DNA of 64,000 nt from positions 1-64,000 of the forward strand of contig JBCDKJ010000011.1 of NCBI GenBank assembly GCA_038746745.1. The letters are read 5' to 3'. The stretch is from JANQIO01 sp038746745. GTDB taxonomy: Bacteria > Pseudomonadota > Gammaproteobacteria > Pseudomonadales > Halieaceae. The notes below the pieces were generated by a model that was not told where the DNA came from, searched no databases, and was given only the letters and a program-made list of their open reading frames with translations. Numbering within the stretch: position 1 is the first letter of the stretch; each line of letters begins with the position of its first letter. Positions 17,097 through 25,777 of the stretch are shown here, in pieces. Position numbers and translations under genes: made by a program.

Positions 17097-18019
17097 TCCA
17101 TAAGCTGACCGCCAATATCAGTGTCGTAGGCGGCGTCGATTTCCCGAATGCAGGTGGGACTGGTGACATTAATTTCTGTGAGGTAGTCACCAATCACATC
17201 CAGGCCGACAAAGTAGAGCGCTTTCTCTTTAAGCGCTGGTGCCACTTGTTCGACAATCCAACGGTCACGGTCTGATAGTGGCTGTGCGACACCATTGCCG
17301 CCGGCGGCCAGATTGCCGCGGTTCTCTCCAGCCAGCGGGACCCTCGCCAGACAGTATGGAATTGCTTCTCCATTCACGATGAGGATGCGTTTGTCGCCAT
17401 CCTTAATCTCCGGGAGGAAACGCTGGGCCATGATAGTAGTGCGGCCAAAGTTCGTCAGTGTCTCCAAGATGACGTTCAGATTGGGATCTTCGGGTTTGAC
17501 CCTGAAAATCTGTGAGCCCCCCATGCCGTCCAGCGGCTTGAAAATGACATCACCGTGTTCGGAATAAAAGCCCTTGAGCCGCTCTGTGTCTGCACTTACC
17601 AGCAGTGGGGGACAGCACTGGGGGAACTGTGTGGCAAACATTTTTTCGTTGCAGTCGCGCAGGCTGGCGCAGCGATTGACAATAAGCGTGCCCTGCCGCT
17701 CTGCGACCTCCAGCATATAGGTAAGATAAATGTATTCATTGTCGAAGGGTGGATCACGACGCATCAGGATAGCATCGAGATCAGCCAGGGGTTTTTCTGA
17801 AGACTCACCAAGAGCGTAGAAGGCATCCGGGTCTCGTGCGACCGACAGGCTGGTCATTGTTGCCATCGCATCGCCACCCTGCATGTACAAGTCCTTGGGT
17901 GTCATGTAGTGCAGCGACCAACCTCTGTCCTGGGCCGCCCAGAGCATAGCGAGGGTGCTATCCTTCTTATAGGTTACCTGCTCAATGGGGTCCATCACCA
18001 CGCCCAGCTTCACTTTCAT
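17066..18019 (-). CDS. gshB: Glutathione synthetase
   Basis: ATP-grasp ligase joining gamma-glutamylcysteine and glycine to make glutathione. The 317-residue length matches E. coli GshB. It shows the N-terminal MDPIEQV segment, MRRDPPFDNEYIY near residue 88, FKPLDGMGGSQIFR in the ATP-grasp core and NVTSPTCIREID near the C-terminus. Its end overlaps the TonB-like frame by 31 bases. In Pseudomonas pilGHIJ flank gshB; here the neighbour is an unrelated hydrolase. Confidence 0.97.
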   Translation of the reverse strand: MKVKLGVVMDPIEQVTYKKDSTLAMLWAAQDRGWSLHYMTPKDLYMQGGDAMATMTSLSVARDPDAFYALGESSEKPLADLDAILMRRDPPFDNEYIYLTYMLEVAERQGTLIVNRCASLRDCNEKMFATQFPQCCPPLLVSADTERLKGFYSEHGDVIFKPLDGMGGSQIFRVKPEDPNLNVILETLTNFGRTTIMAQRFLPEIKDGDKRILIVNGEAIPYCLARVPLAGENRGNLAAGGNGVAQPLSDRDRWIVEQVAPALKEKALYFVGLDVIGDYLTEINVTSPTCIREIDAAYDTDIGGQLMDCIMAQLNSR

Positions 18020-18133
18020 CCGCGCTGTCCTGCCAACTCCAAAGAGCGGCTAAGGTAAGCGCTGGGTCCCTCGGGTGCAAGCTACTGGCGCTAAGCCTAC
18101 AATGCGCCCCTACGATTAAGCAGGCCTCGCACA

Positions 18134-19387
18134 ATGACAGCGTACTTGTTCCTCGCAATACTCTCTGTCCTGTTTACCGGGTGCGCCCTGGTGCAGGCAA
18201 GACGCATTTCTTACGGCATCGTGCCTTGGTTTTTTGCGGGCTGGCTTACCGGCGAGTTGGCCTGGCTGCACTTCACCGCGCAGCTCGCCCTGACAGTGCT
18301 GGTCATGCTCAGCAGTGATATGGACGCGACGGTCGTGCAGTGGGGCGTCGGACTTTTTGTACTCAACTGGCTGGGTCTGGCCTGGCTGCACATCCAGGCA
18401 GGCGATACCTCCACCATCATGGAAAGCGCACTGCGAGAAGGGCTTGGCAACAACTATCGCGGCGACATTCCTCAACAACGTCAGCAGTGTCTGGACGCCG
18501 GGGCGCCCTCGAAAGGCTGGCTGAAACCCTTCAACATGCAGCGACCCGGCGTGCGGGTGCACCGCGATATCGCCTACGGTGAGCACGGCGTTCGCAATCA
18601 TCTGGATATTTATCAACCAGAGGCAGCGCGGGAGGGGGGGTACCCTATTGCGCTGCAAGTTCATGGCGGCGCCTGGATTGTCGGCCATAAGCAACAGCAG
18701 GCATTGCCGCTTATGTACCACCTGGCCAGTCGCGGCTGGCTGGTCGTGTCCTGTAACTATCGGCTCAGTCCCAAGGCGGCGTTTCCCGATCATATCGTAG
18801 ATGTGAAGCGCTGCATCGCCTGGATTCGTGAGCATGCGCGAGATTACGGCGGCAACCCTGACTTCATTGCAATCAGCGGCGGCTCTGCCGGTGGCCACCT
18901 CAGCAGCCTGGCGGCACTAACGCCCAATCTGCGGGAGTGGCAGCCAGGGTTTGAACAAGCCGACACCGCCGTACAGGCAGCGGTACCGTTTTATGGCGTT
19001 TATGATTTTCTGGACCGGGACGGCTTGCGTGGCAGTATGTCGGCTGAGCAGTTGCTCTCCAAGTACGTCATGAAAACCCGGCTCGAGGGTGACCGTGAGC
19101 GCTGGGATCAGGCTTCACCTATTAGCCACGTGAACGCCGCGGCGCCACCTTTTTACGTAGTGCAGGGTACGCACGATTCATTAGTGTGGGTAGAAGAGGC
19201 GCGCGCGTTCGTCAATCGCTTGCGCGCGCACTCGGAGCAGGTAGTCGCCTACGCAGAGTTGCCCTACGCCCAACACGCTTTCGAAGTTTTCCACTCCCTG
19301 CGTGCCGACCACGCGATCGATAGTGCGACAGCATTTCTTGAATGGACTCACGCGCGCTGGTTGCTGGAGCATTCGGGCGGCGACTAG
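18134..19387 (+). CDS. Membrane-anchored alpha/beta hydrolase (esterase, HSL/BD-FAE type)
   Basis: The 417-residue protein has about three N-terminal hydrophobic segments (1-20, 28-60, 68-88), then a hydrolase domain with the oxyanion motif HGGAW at 177-181, nucleophile Ser251 in GGSAGGH, Asp348 in GTHDS and His381 as the likely triad. This pattern fits carboxylesterases of the hormone-sensitive-lipase or BD-FAE group. The natural substrate cannot be read from sequence. A possible promoter with TACAAT lies about 30 bases upstream. It converges on the GNAT gene, overlapping by 4 bases. Confidence 0.85.
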   Translation: MTAYLFLAILSVLFTGCALVQARRISYGIVPWFFAGWLTGELAWLHFTAQLALTVLVMLSSDMDATVVQWGVGLFVLNWLGLAWLHIQAGDTSTIMESALREGLGNNYRGDIPQQRQQCLDAGAPSKGWLKPFNMQRPGVRVHRDIAYGEHGVRNHLDIYQPEAAREGGYPIALQVHGGAWIVGHKQQQALPLMYHLASRGWLVVSCNYRLSPKAAFPDHIVDVKRCIAWIREHARDYGGNPDFIAISGGSAGGHLSSLAALTPNLREWQPGFEQADTAVQAAVPFYGVYDFLDRDGLRGSMSAEQLLSKYVMKTRLEGDRERWDQASPISHVNAAAPPFYVVQGTHDSLVWVEEARAFVNRLRAHSEQVVAYAELPYAQHAFEVFHSLRADHAIDSATAFLEWTHARWLLEHSGGD

Positions 19388-19881
19388 GGAGTACGCGTCT
19401 CCGTGTAAGTGAGTCGGAAGCCACGCGCCTGATAGTTTTTCAGCGCTGCAGGATGGTCAAGGCTACAGGTGTTGACGGCGACGCGTCTGGCGTCCCAACC
19501 CCACGCTTCGCGAATGGCGGCACTCAGCAAGCCGCCGCCCAGCCCTTTCCCGATGAAGTCGGGCGACAGCCCGAAATAGCAGATCTCTACGGTGCCATCA
19601 GGCGCGCGTTCCAACTCAAAATAGCCCGCGGGACTTCCCTCTACCCACGCCAACCAGGTTCTCAGGGTGTCTCGCTCCACGTAGGCCTGCCACTGTTGAT
19701 CCGACCAGCCCTTCTTGTCTTCCCATTGCCAGCTTGCGCCTATCCACTCATACAGAAAGCGGTTGACGGCATACTGCGCTAAGCGAGCTTCGACGACCTG
19801 TAGTTCCGGTGACATGGGTTTGGCAAAGTGCTGCGCCGCCGCTGTCATTTCCAGATACCAGATGGTGAAATAGGTACTCAT
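19384..19881 (-). CDS. GNAT family N-acetyltransferase
   Basis: A 165-residue protein with the acetyl-CoA-binding core of GNAT enzymes: PAGYFELER, then YFGLSPDFIGKGLGGGLL (motif A, with the GxGxG-like loop) and a C-terminal ALKNYQARGFRLTYTE motif B. The substrate is unknown. A second in-frame ATG twelve codons in could also start the protein. It is the last gene of the minus-strand run headed by the ArsR-methyltransferase gene and lies 4 bases after the thioesterase gene. Confidence 0.82.
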   Translation of the reverse strand: MSTYFTIWYLEMTAAAQHFAKPMSPELQVVEARLAQYAVNRFLYEWIGASWQWEDKKGWSDQQWQAYVERDTLRTWLAWVEGSPAGYFELERAPDGTVEICYFGLSPDFIGKGLGGGLLSAAIREAWGWDARRVAVNTCSLDHPAALKNYQARGFRLTYTETRTP

Positions 19882-19885
19882 TCAC

Positions 19886-20308
19886 TTACGCTTTCTGGCG
19901 CTGCAGCTTCACAGTGGTGCTCGCGGTTGCCAGCAGGGTGCCGTCCGCGTTGAACAGCTCTGCTTCCATAAATCCCAATTTGTAGGCCAGCTTGCGGACC
20001 CTGCCTTCGCAGACAAAGCGACCCGCCAGTGCGGGTTCTAAAAAGCTCGTTTTGATCTCAAGGGTAGCAATCGCTGTGACCTCTGGATCCAGCCCGAAGA
20101 CTGCGTGGGAAGCGGCTGCGTCAAGCATGGCTGTGACAATGCCACCTTGAACGATGTTGCCAGAGTGGCAGAGTGCACGATCGATATTGAAGTGCATGGT
20201 ACATGTGTCTCCTTCACGGCCGATCGCTACAACTTCGCCACCCAGCGTTTTAATGATTTCCGGGCGATGGGTATTCATACCTTCGACAAGACCAGCGGTG
20301 TCACTCAT
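19886..20308 (-). CDS. PaaI-type hotdog-fold thioesterase
   Basis: A 140-residue single hotdog domain. HSGNIVQGGIVTAMLDAAASHAVF carries the helix and catalytic region typical of PaaI/YbgC-like acyl-CoA thioesterases. The start at 20308 is supported by a 4-base ATGA overlap with the rsmE stop; the frame stays open five codons further upstream. The acyl substrate cannot be assigned. It may simply be cotranscribed with rsmE and the methionine-cycle genes. Confidence 0.82.
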   Translation of the reverse strand: MSDTAGLVEGMNTHRPEIIKTLGGEVVAIGREGDTCTMHFNIDRALCHSGNIVQGGIVTAMLDAAASHAVFGLDPEVTAIATLEIKTSFLEPALAGRFVCEGRVRKLAYKLGFMEAELFNADGTLLATASTTVKLQRQKA

Positions 20309-21048
20309 GTAATGTCTCCCCAAAAATGCTGTAGCAGGCTGAGCGCTGCCACCGGCGCGGTCTCGGTACGCAGTACTCTCGGGCCCAGCGCTATCCCATC
20401 AAAACCATGCTGCTGTGCCAGTGCGACTTCAGCGTCGGTCAGGCCACCCTCTGGTCCAATCAGCAAGGCGACGCTGGCGGGCGGTGTGCCGGGAAGGTGC
20501 ATGCCGCGTTCGCTGCGGTGATGCAATACCAGCTTTAGGGCGGCCTGAACCTGTGTCACCCAGGTGTTTGCAACATCCACACTGCTGAGAGATGGCAAAC
20601 GGTTGCGACCGCACTGTTCACAGGCACTGATGACAATCTGCTGCCAGTGGCGATGCTTTTTCTGCTGCCGCTTAGCGTCTAGCCGCAACTCAGTACGTTC
20701 ACTGAACAGAGGGGTGATGTATCTGACCCCCAGCTCGGTGCTCTTTTGCAGCGCAAAATCCATGCGATCACCGCGGCTGACACAGAGCCCAAGATGGACC
20801 GACAGGGGCGATTCCCGCTCTACGTTATCAAACGCGTCCAGTCGCACACGGACACTGCGGCGGTCTGTCTGTTCAATGGTTGCCTGATACTCACCGCCAT
20901 GGCCGTTAAACAGGCGCACCGCGGCGCCGGGCTTCAGACGCAGGGCAGACAGCATGTGTCGAGCGACAGGCGGCTCCAGCGCCAGTTCATCGCCGACGCT
21001 CATGGCCTGATCGGTGAAAAATCGAGGAGCCTCAGGCGGCGCTTTCAT
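20305..21048 (-). CDS. rsmE: 16S rRNA (uracil(1498)-N(3))-methyltransferase
   Basis: Methylates N3 of U1498 in 16S rRNA. The 247-residue SPOUT-fold enzyme has an N-terminal PUA-like region (RHMLSALRLKPG), QKSTELGV in the centre, and the knot motif LLIGPEGGLTDAEV with LGPRVLRTETA near the C-terminus. Its start overlaps the metF end by 17 bases, so it belongs to the methionine-cycle transcript, which supplies its SAM cofactor. Confidence 0.95.
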   Translation of the reverse strand: MKAPPEAPRFFTDQAMSVGDELALEPPVARHMLSALRLKPGAAVRLFNGHGGEYQATIEQTDRRSVRVRLDAFDNVERESPLSVHLGLCVSRGDRMDFALQKSTELGVRYITPLFSERTELRLDAKRQQKKHRHWQQIVISACEQCGRNRLPSLSSVDVANTWVTQVQAALKLVLHHRSERGMHLPGTPPASVALLIGPEGGLTDAEVALAQQHGFDGIALGPRVLRTETAPVAALSLLQHFWGDIT

Positions 21049-21901
21049 GCCCAGACGCAGTTGACGCGTCGATGCCGAGGTTCTGATAAATCGTGGTCAC
21101 AGGCTCAAGCTGGTTCATGGTGTAAAAGTGGATGCCCGGGCAGCCATTGTCCAGCAGGGTCTGGCAGAGTTGCGTGACCACGTCGATACCGAAAGTGCGG
21201 ACTCCCTCCATGTCCTCACCGAAACCTTCCAGCCGTTGGCTGATCCAGCGCGGGATTTCCGCGCCGCAATTGCGGGAGAATCGCGCCAGATTCTGGTAGT
21301 TGGTGATGGGCATAATTCCGGCCAGGATGGGTTGATTAATACCCGCAGCCAAACAGCGATCCATATAATAAAAATAAGCATCGACATTGTAGAAGTATTG
21401 CGTGATAGCAACATCAGCACCCGCATCAAATTTGGCCTTGAGGTAGTGGACATCGCTGTCATAACTGGTGGACTCAGGGTGAATCTCAGGATACGCGCCC
21501 ACTGCGATGCGGAAGTGATCACCGGTACGGGCGCGGATGAACGCCACTAACTCGCTGGCATACACTAGCTGTGTGCGACCACCCATACCAGAGGGCATGT
21601 CACCTCGCAGGGCGACCACGTTATCGACACCCAGCGCTACGTAGCGGTCCAGAAGCTCGCCAATACGCTCCTGAGTGTCACCGCCGAAGCTCAGATGCGG
21701 GGCGATGGTCGCCCCGGTGCCGGAGATGGCCTGGACAATATCGAAGGTATTGTCGCGGGTCGACCCACCTGCACCGTAGGTACAGGAGAAAAACTCGGGC
21801 TTAAGTGCGTGTAGAGCTGGCTGTGTGATCTCCAGCAGCTTGCTTCTTCCCTCGTCAGTTTTGGGAGGGAAGAATTCGAAGCTGATGTTTGCCTGCGACA
21901 T
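21032..21901 (-). CDS. metF: Methylenetetrahydrofolate reductase
   Basis: FAD enzyme reducing 5,10-methylene-THF to 5-methyl-THF, the methyl donor for methionine synthase. The 289-residue TIM-barrel protein starts with SFEFFPPKTDEG, has TYGAGGSTRD near residue 42 and ALRGDMPSG near residue 98, all family hallmarks. It lies 33 bases after ahcY in the metK-ahcY-metF run, covering SAM synthesis, SAH recycling and methyl supply. Confidence 0.97.
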   Translation of the reverse strand: MSQANISFEFFPPKTDEGRSKLLEITQPALHALKPEFFSCTYGAGGSTRDNTFDIVQAISGTGATIAPHLSFGGDTQERIGELLDRYVALGVDNVVALRGDMPSGMGGRTQLVYASELVAFIRARTGDHFRIAVGAYPEIHPESTSYDSDVHYLKAKFDAGADVAITQYFYNVDAYFYYMDRCLAAGINQPILAGIMPITNYQNLARFSRNCGAEIPRWISQRLEGFGEDMEGVRTFGIDVVTQLCQTLLDNGCPGIHFYTMNQLEPVTTIYQNLGIDASTASGHESAA

Positions 21902-21934
21902 GGTGCTTACCTGGTGGTGTCTGCGGGTGAGTGC

Positions 21935-23317
21935 CTAGTACTTGTAGCTTTCAGGTTTGAAGGGGCCCTCTACGCTGACGCCGATGTAGTCCGCCTGTTC
22001 GCTGGTGAGCTTCGTCAGCACACCTCCGAAGCCACGCACCATGTGGGCTGCTACTTCTTCGTCAAGCTTCTTCGGCAGCACTTCAACCGTAATTGCGTTT
22101 GGTTTCATGTTGGCTTCGAGGTCGGCAAAACGGCGCTCGTACAGGTAAATCTGTGCCAGAACCTGGTTAGCGAAAGAACCATCCATGATGCGCGAGGGGT
22201 GACCGGTTGCGTTGCCAAGGTTCACCAGCCTGCCCTCAGCCAGCAGGATCAGATGATCATTACTGGCGCGGTCTCTATACACCACATGCACTTGTGGCTT
22301 CACCTCTTCCCACTCCCAGTTTTCGCGCATGTAAGCCGTATCGATTTCATTGTCGAAGTGGCCGATGTTGCACACCACAGCGCCAGATTTGATAGCACTG
22401 AGGACTTCCTTATCACAGACGTTGTAGTTACCCGTGGCGGTGACTAGCAGGTCGGTTTTTTCCAGCAGGGTTTGGTCGACACCCTTGCTGCGATCGCCGT
22501 CCACGTAAGCAGAGACCAGCTCAAAGCCGTCCATACAGGCCTGCATAGCACAAATCGGATCCACCTCTGCGACGCGCACAATCATGCCTTCCTGGCGTAA
22601 AGACTGGGCTGAGCCCTTACCCACATCGCCGTAACCAATCACCAGCGCTTGCTTACCAGACAGCAGGTGGTCAGTGGCACGTTTGACCGCATCGTTGAGG
22701 CTGTGACGGCATCCGTACTTATTGTCGTTCTTGCTTTTGGTGATGGAGTCGTTGACGTTGATAGCGGGCACTTTCAAGGTGCCGCCCTTCATCATTTCCA
22801 ACAGGCGATGCACGCCCGTAGTGGTTTCCTCGGTGATACCGTGCACACGATCCAGCATTTGCGGATACTTGTCATGCAGCATGCCAGTCAGGTCCCCGCC
22901 GTCATCCAGAATCATGTTGGCATCCCAGGGCTGGCCGTTCTTGAGAATGGTCTGCTCAATGCACCACTCGTACTCTTCTTCCGTTTCACCTTTCCAGGCG
23001 AACACAGGCGTTCCGCTGGCGGCGATGGCTGCGGCAGCGTGATCCTGAGTTGAGAATATGTTGCAGGAGGACCAGCGCACTTCCGCACCCAGCGCCTGCA
23101 GCGTCTCAATCAGAACTGCTGTCTGAATAGTCATATGGATGCAGCCGAGAATCTTCGCGCCGGCCAGAGGCTGGCTGGGTGCATACTTGTCGCGCATCGC
23201 CATCAGCGCAGGCATTTCGCCCTCAGCAATGGAGATTTCGCGACGGCCCCAGTCGGCCAGGTTGATATCGGCAACTTTGTAGTCGGCCAGTGTTTCGATT
23301 TTTTCTGCGGTGCTCAT
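21935..23317 (-). CDS. ahcY: Adenosylhomocysteinase (S-adenosylhomocysteine hydrolase)
   Basis: Splits S-adenosylhomocysteine to adenosine and homocysteine, relieving product inhibition of methyltransferases. The 460-residue protein carries the substrate region with GCIHMTIQTAVLIETL (58-73), the NAD motif GYGDVGKG at 228-235, and the C-terminal KPESYKY ending that reaches the neighbouring subunit. It lies 11 bases after metK. I saw no SAH riboswitch between the two genes; control is more likely by the ArsR-type protein upstream. Confidence 0.97.
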   Translation of the reverse strand: MSTAEKIETLADYKVADINLADWGRREISIAEGEMPALMAMRDKYAPSQPLAGAKILGCIHMTIQTAVLIETLQALGAEVRWSSCNIFSTQDHAAAAIAASGTPVFAWKGETEEEYEWCIEQTILKNGQPWDANMILDDGGDLTGMLHDKYPQMLDRVHGITEETTTGVHRLLEMMKGGTLKVPAINVNDSITKSKNDNKYGCRHSLNDAVKRATDHLLSGKQALVIGYGDVGKGSAQSLRQEGMIVRVAEVDPICAMQACMDGFELVSAYVDGDRSKGVDQTLLEKTDLLVTATGNYNVCDKEVLSAIKSGAVVCNIGHFDNEIDTAYMRENWEWEEVKPQVHVVYRDRASNDHLILLAEGRLVNLGNATGHPSRIMDGSFANQVLAQIYLYERRFADLEANMKPNAITVEVLPKKLDEEVAAHMVRGFGGVLTKLTSEQADYIGVSVEGPFKPESYKY

Positions 23318-23328
23318 TTGGTTTCTCC

Positions 23329-24489
23329 TTACGCGGCAGCCTTGAGGGCTTCCGCCTTGTCAGTCTTTTCCCAGGTGAAATCTTCGTCTTCGCGACCGAA
23401 ATGGCCATAGGCAGCGGTCTTGCGGTAGATGGGGCGCTTGAGATCAAGCATATCGATCAGTCCCGCCGGGCGCAGGTCGAAGTGCTCGCGCACCAGCTCA
23501 ACAATGCGGCTTTCTGGAACCGTGGCGGTGTCAAAAGCATTTACCGATATCGAGGTCGGTTCTGCCACGCCAATCGCGTAGGACACCTGGATTTCACAGC
23601 GCTCGGCGAGGCCGGCGGCAACAATGTTCTTGGCTACGTAGCGCCCTGCATAGGCGGCGCTGCGATCAACTTTGGAGGGGTCCTTGCCAGAAAATGCCCC
23701 GCCACCGTGGCGCGCCATCCCGCCGTAGGTATCTACAATAATCTTGCGCCCGGTAAGGCCGCAGTCCCCGAGCGGCCCGCCGATGATGAACTGGCCAGTG
23801 GGGTTGATGTGGTACTGGGTGCCATCATGCAGCCACTCGCCGGGTAGCACATGCCTGATGATGTTCTCCATGACGGCTTCCTGAATGTCTTGCTGGCTGA
23901 TATCAGGGTCGTGCTGCGTGGACAGCACCACGGCATCAATGGCAACTGGCTTGCCGTTTTCGTAGCGCAGAGAAATCTGGCTCTTGGCATCCGGACGCAG
24001 CCAGGGCAAAACGCCGTCGCGTCGCATGTGGGCTTGTCGTTCCACCAGGCGATGGGAGTAATAAATCGGGGCCGGCATGAGTACGTCAGTTTCATTGGTG
24101 GCGTAGCCGAACATCAGACCCTGATCACCTGCACCCTGCTCTTTATGAGCGCCGCTGTCTTCATCCACGCCCATAGCGATGTCCGGGGACTGCTTACCAA
24201 TCGCGTTCAGGACCGCACAGGAGGCGCCGTCAAAGCCTACGTCTGAGCTGTCGTAACCGATGTCCAGAATCACCTGACGCACTATGTCCTCAAGCTCCAC
24301 GTAAGTGTTGGTGGTGACCTCACCCGCAATCACGGCCATGCCGGTTTTCACCAGCGTCTCGACGGCGACTCGGCCATTGGGGTCGTCGGCAAGAATGGCA
24401 TCGAGGACCGCGTCAGAAATCTGGTCTGCCATTTTGTCCGGGTGCCCTTCTGACACGGACTCAGAGGTAAACAATGAATACTGGCTCAT
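23329..24489 (-). CDS. metK: S-adenosylmethionine synthetase
   Basis: Makes S-adenosylmethionine from methionine and ATP. The 386-residue protein opens with FTSESVSEGHPDK, has GAGDQGLMFGYA near residue 117 and GGGAFSGKDPSKVDRSAAY near 260, the ATP- and metal-binding signatures. The start overlaps the upstream ArsR-methyltransferase stop by 4 bases, so the regulator and metK are translationally coupled. Confidence 0.98.
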   Translation of the reverse strand: MSQYSLFTSESVSEGHPDKMADQISDAVLDAILADDPNGRVAVETLVKTGMAVIAGEVTTNTYVELEDIVRQVILDIGYDSSDVGFDGASCAVLNAIGKQSPDIAMGVDEDSGAHKEQGAGDQGLMFGYATNETDVLMPAPIYYSHRLVERQAHMRRDGVLPWLRPDAKSQISLRYENGKPVAIDAVVLSTQHDPDISQQDIQEAVMENIIRHVLPGEWLHDGTQYHINPTGQFIIGGPLGDCGLTGRKIIVDTYGGMARHGGGAFSGKDPSKVDRSAAYAGRYVAKNIVAAGLAERCEIQVSYAIGVAEPTSISVNAFDTATVPESRIVELVREHFDLRPAGLIDMLDLKRPIYRKTAAYGHFGREDEDFTWEKTDKAEALKAAA

Positions 24490-25529
24490 GCTGTGTTCCT
24501 TACTATATGACTGTGATGCCCGAACAGGCGCACCTGTACCTGGAATCCGTTGCGTTGTGCCAGGTACACCCCGGCTGTTTCTGTCAGCCCTGCGTCAGCC
24601 GCCCAGCCCGTCAGCTCGTTTGGGTCAAAGCCCAGCCACAGGTCGCCGCAGGCGTCCCGAGCCCAGTCCTGATCGTGCCGGCACAGGTCGGTAACAAGCA
24701 GCACACCCCGTGGCGCGAGGCAGCGCGCAAGGTCGGTTAGCATGCTGGCAGGCGAAGGCGTATGGTGCAGGACCATGTTCACTACAATGCAATCAGCGGA
24801 CAGCGTATCCAGGTGTGAATGACGGGTATCGCCGTGGATAAACTCGATGTTTTTCAAACCCAGCTGCTCGGCGCGTGACATGGACTGCGCCAGCATTGCG
24901 TCGGCGGTATCCAACGCGACGACGGTATCAAAATCGGCACTGAGTCGAGGCAGAAAAGCCCCGTCACCCGGTCCGACTTCCAGCGCTAGCTGGCGGCTTT
25001 GCAGGTTAGCGCCAGCCAGGGTTTCTGCCACGGTATCGGCGTACTGCTCGTAGCTGGCAATTAAATCCTGCTGGGCGCGGAATTTTTCGGCATTGCGGGC
25101 AAAAAATTCCTGGGATGAGCGCACCCGCTCGGTGCGCAGTTCTGCCAGACCGGCCTGTAACTCTACAGGTAAGGACAACCCGTCCAGAGACGCCAGCAGG
25201 CCAGCCTGCAGCTGTCCTGCCGCCGTTTGAATATCGGGCACCGCTCGCCGGTAGTAGATGGAATTGCCCTCGCGTCGATTGGTAACCAGCCCCGCCGTTG
25301 CCATCACTTTAAGATGATGGCTGAGTGCCGGCTGGCGAATTTCCAGCAGGGTGCATAGCTCCTGCACCGCCAGTGAATCCTGGCGCAGCAACTGAAGTAC
25401 CCGCAGACGCAGTTCGTCCCCGCTGGCCTTGCATAGACTGGCGATGGTTTCGATGGCGTTCTGAGCGCTGCGGTTATCGCCAACTTGGGGTGAGTCAGCC
25501 CCCTCGCGCGCGTGCCGGTCTGCAAGCAT
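24486..25529 (-). CDS. ArsR-family regulator fused to SAM methyltransferase (SahR-like)
   Basis: The 347-residue protein joins an ArsR-type winged helix-turn-helix (about 25-110; recognition region at 64-82 with RQPALSHHLKVM) to a class I methyltransferase domain (motif I LEVGPGDG at 183-190). No metal-binding CxC motif of classical ArsR proteins is visible in the recognition helix region. Its coupling to metK-ahcY-metF and the palindrome upstream fit the SAH-responsive repressor type named SahR. The methyltransferase domain may act as the SAM/SAH sensor; that is inference. Confidence 0.88.
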   Translation of the reverse strand: MLADRHAREGADSPQVGDNRSAQNAIETIASLCKASGDELRLRVLQLLRQDSLAVQELCTLLEIRQPALSHHLKVMATAGLVTNRREGNSIYYRRAVPDIQTAAGQLQAGLLASLDGLSLPVELQAGLAELRTERVRSSQEFFARNAEKFRAQQDLIASYEQYADTVAETLAGANLQSRQLALEVGPGDGAFLPRLSADFDTVVALDTADAMLAQSMSRAEQLGLKNIEFIHGDTRHSHLDTLSADCIVVNMVLHHTPSPASMLTDLARCLAPRGVLLVTDLCRHDQDWARDACGDLWLGFDPNELTGWAADAGLTETAGVYLAQRNGFQVQVRLFGHHSHIVRNTA

Positions 25530-25556
25530 GGCGCGAGAGTCTAGCAGAAGCCCAAA

Positions 25557-25580
25557 CTATATCAAAATTTTTTGATATAG
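25557..25580. promoter_or_regulatory. Palindromic operator upstream of the methionine-cycle operon
   Basis: A perfect inverted repeat of 11-bp arms (CTATATCAAAA / TTTTGATATAG) separated by TT. It lies 27 bases before the ATG of the ArsR-methyltransferase gene and about 200 bases before tkt on the other strand. Length, AT-rich core and position fit an ArsR-family dimer site, so autoregulation of the operon is the simplest reading. The rest of the 248-base interval 25530-25777 shows no gene; it must also hold the tkt promoter. Confidence 0.8.
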
Positions 25581-25777
25581 CTGCCAAGTGGCCGTGGTGT
25601 TGGCTGGAACGCTCGCAGGTTTGCAGATGACGCTAGCGTTAGCGTGCTTGCCGATGGGCCTTGGTTGTGGATCAAGCGTCTACAGAAAAGCCGCGACATG
25701 CCCGCCGTCTCGTTGCCGAACGTAGTTGGTTACGAGAGAATAGCGCACCTTTTTTTCAGCCCCTCAGGAGTCTCTGA

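Noticed and set aside
23318..23328. SAH riboswitch before ahcY
   Set aside because: The metK-ahcY gap is only 11 bases, too short for a riboswitch.
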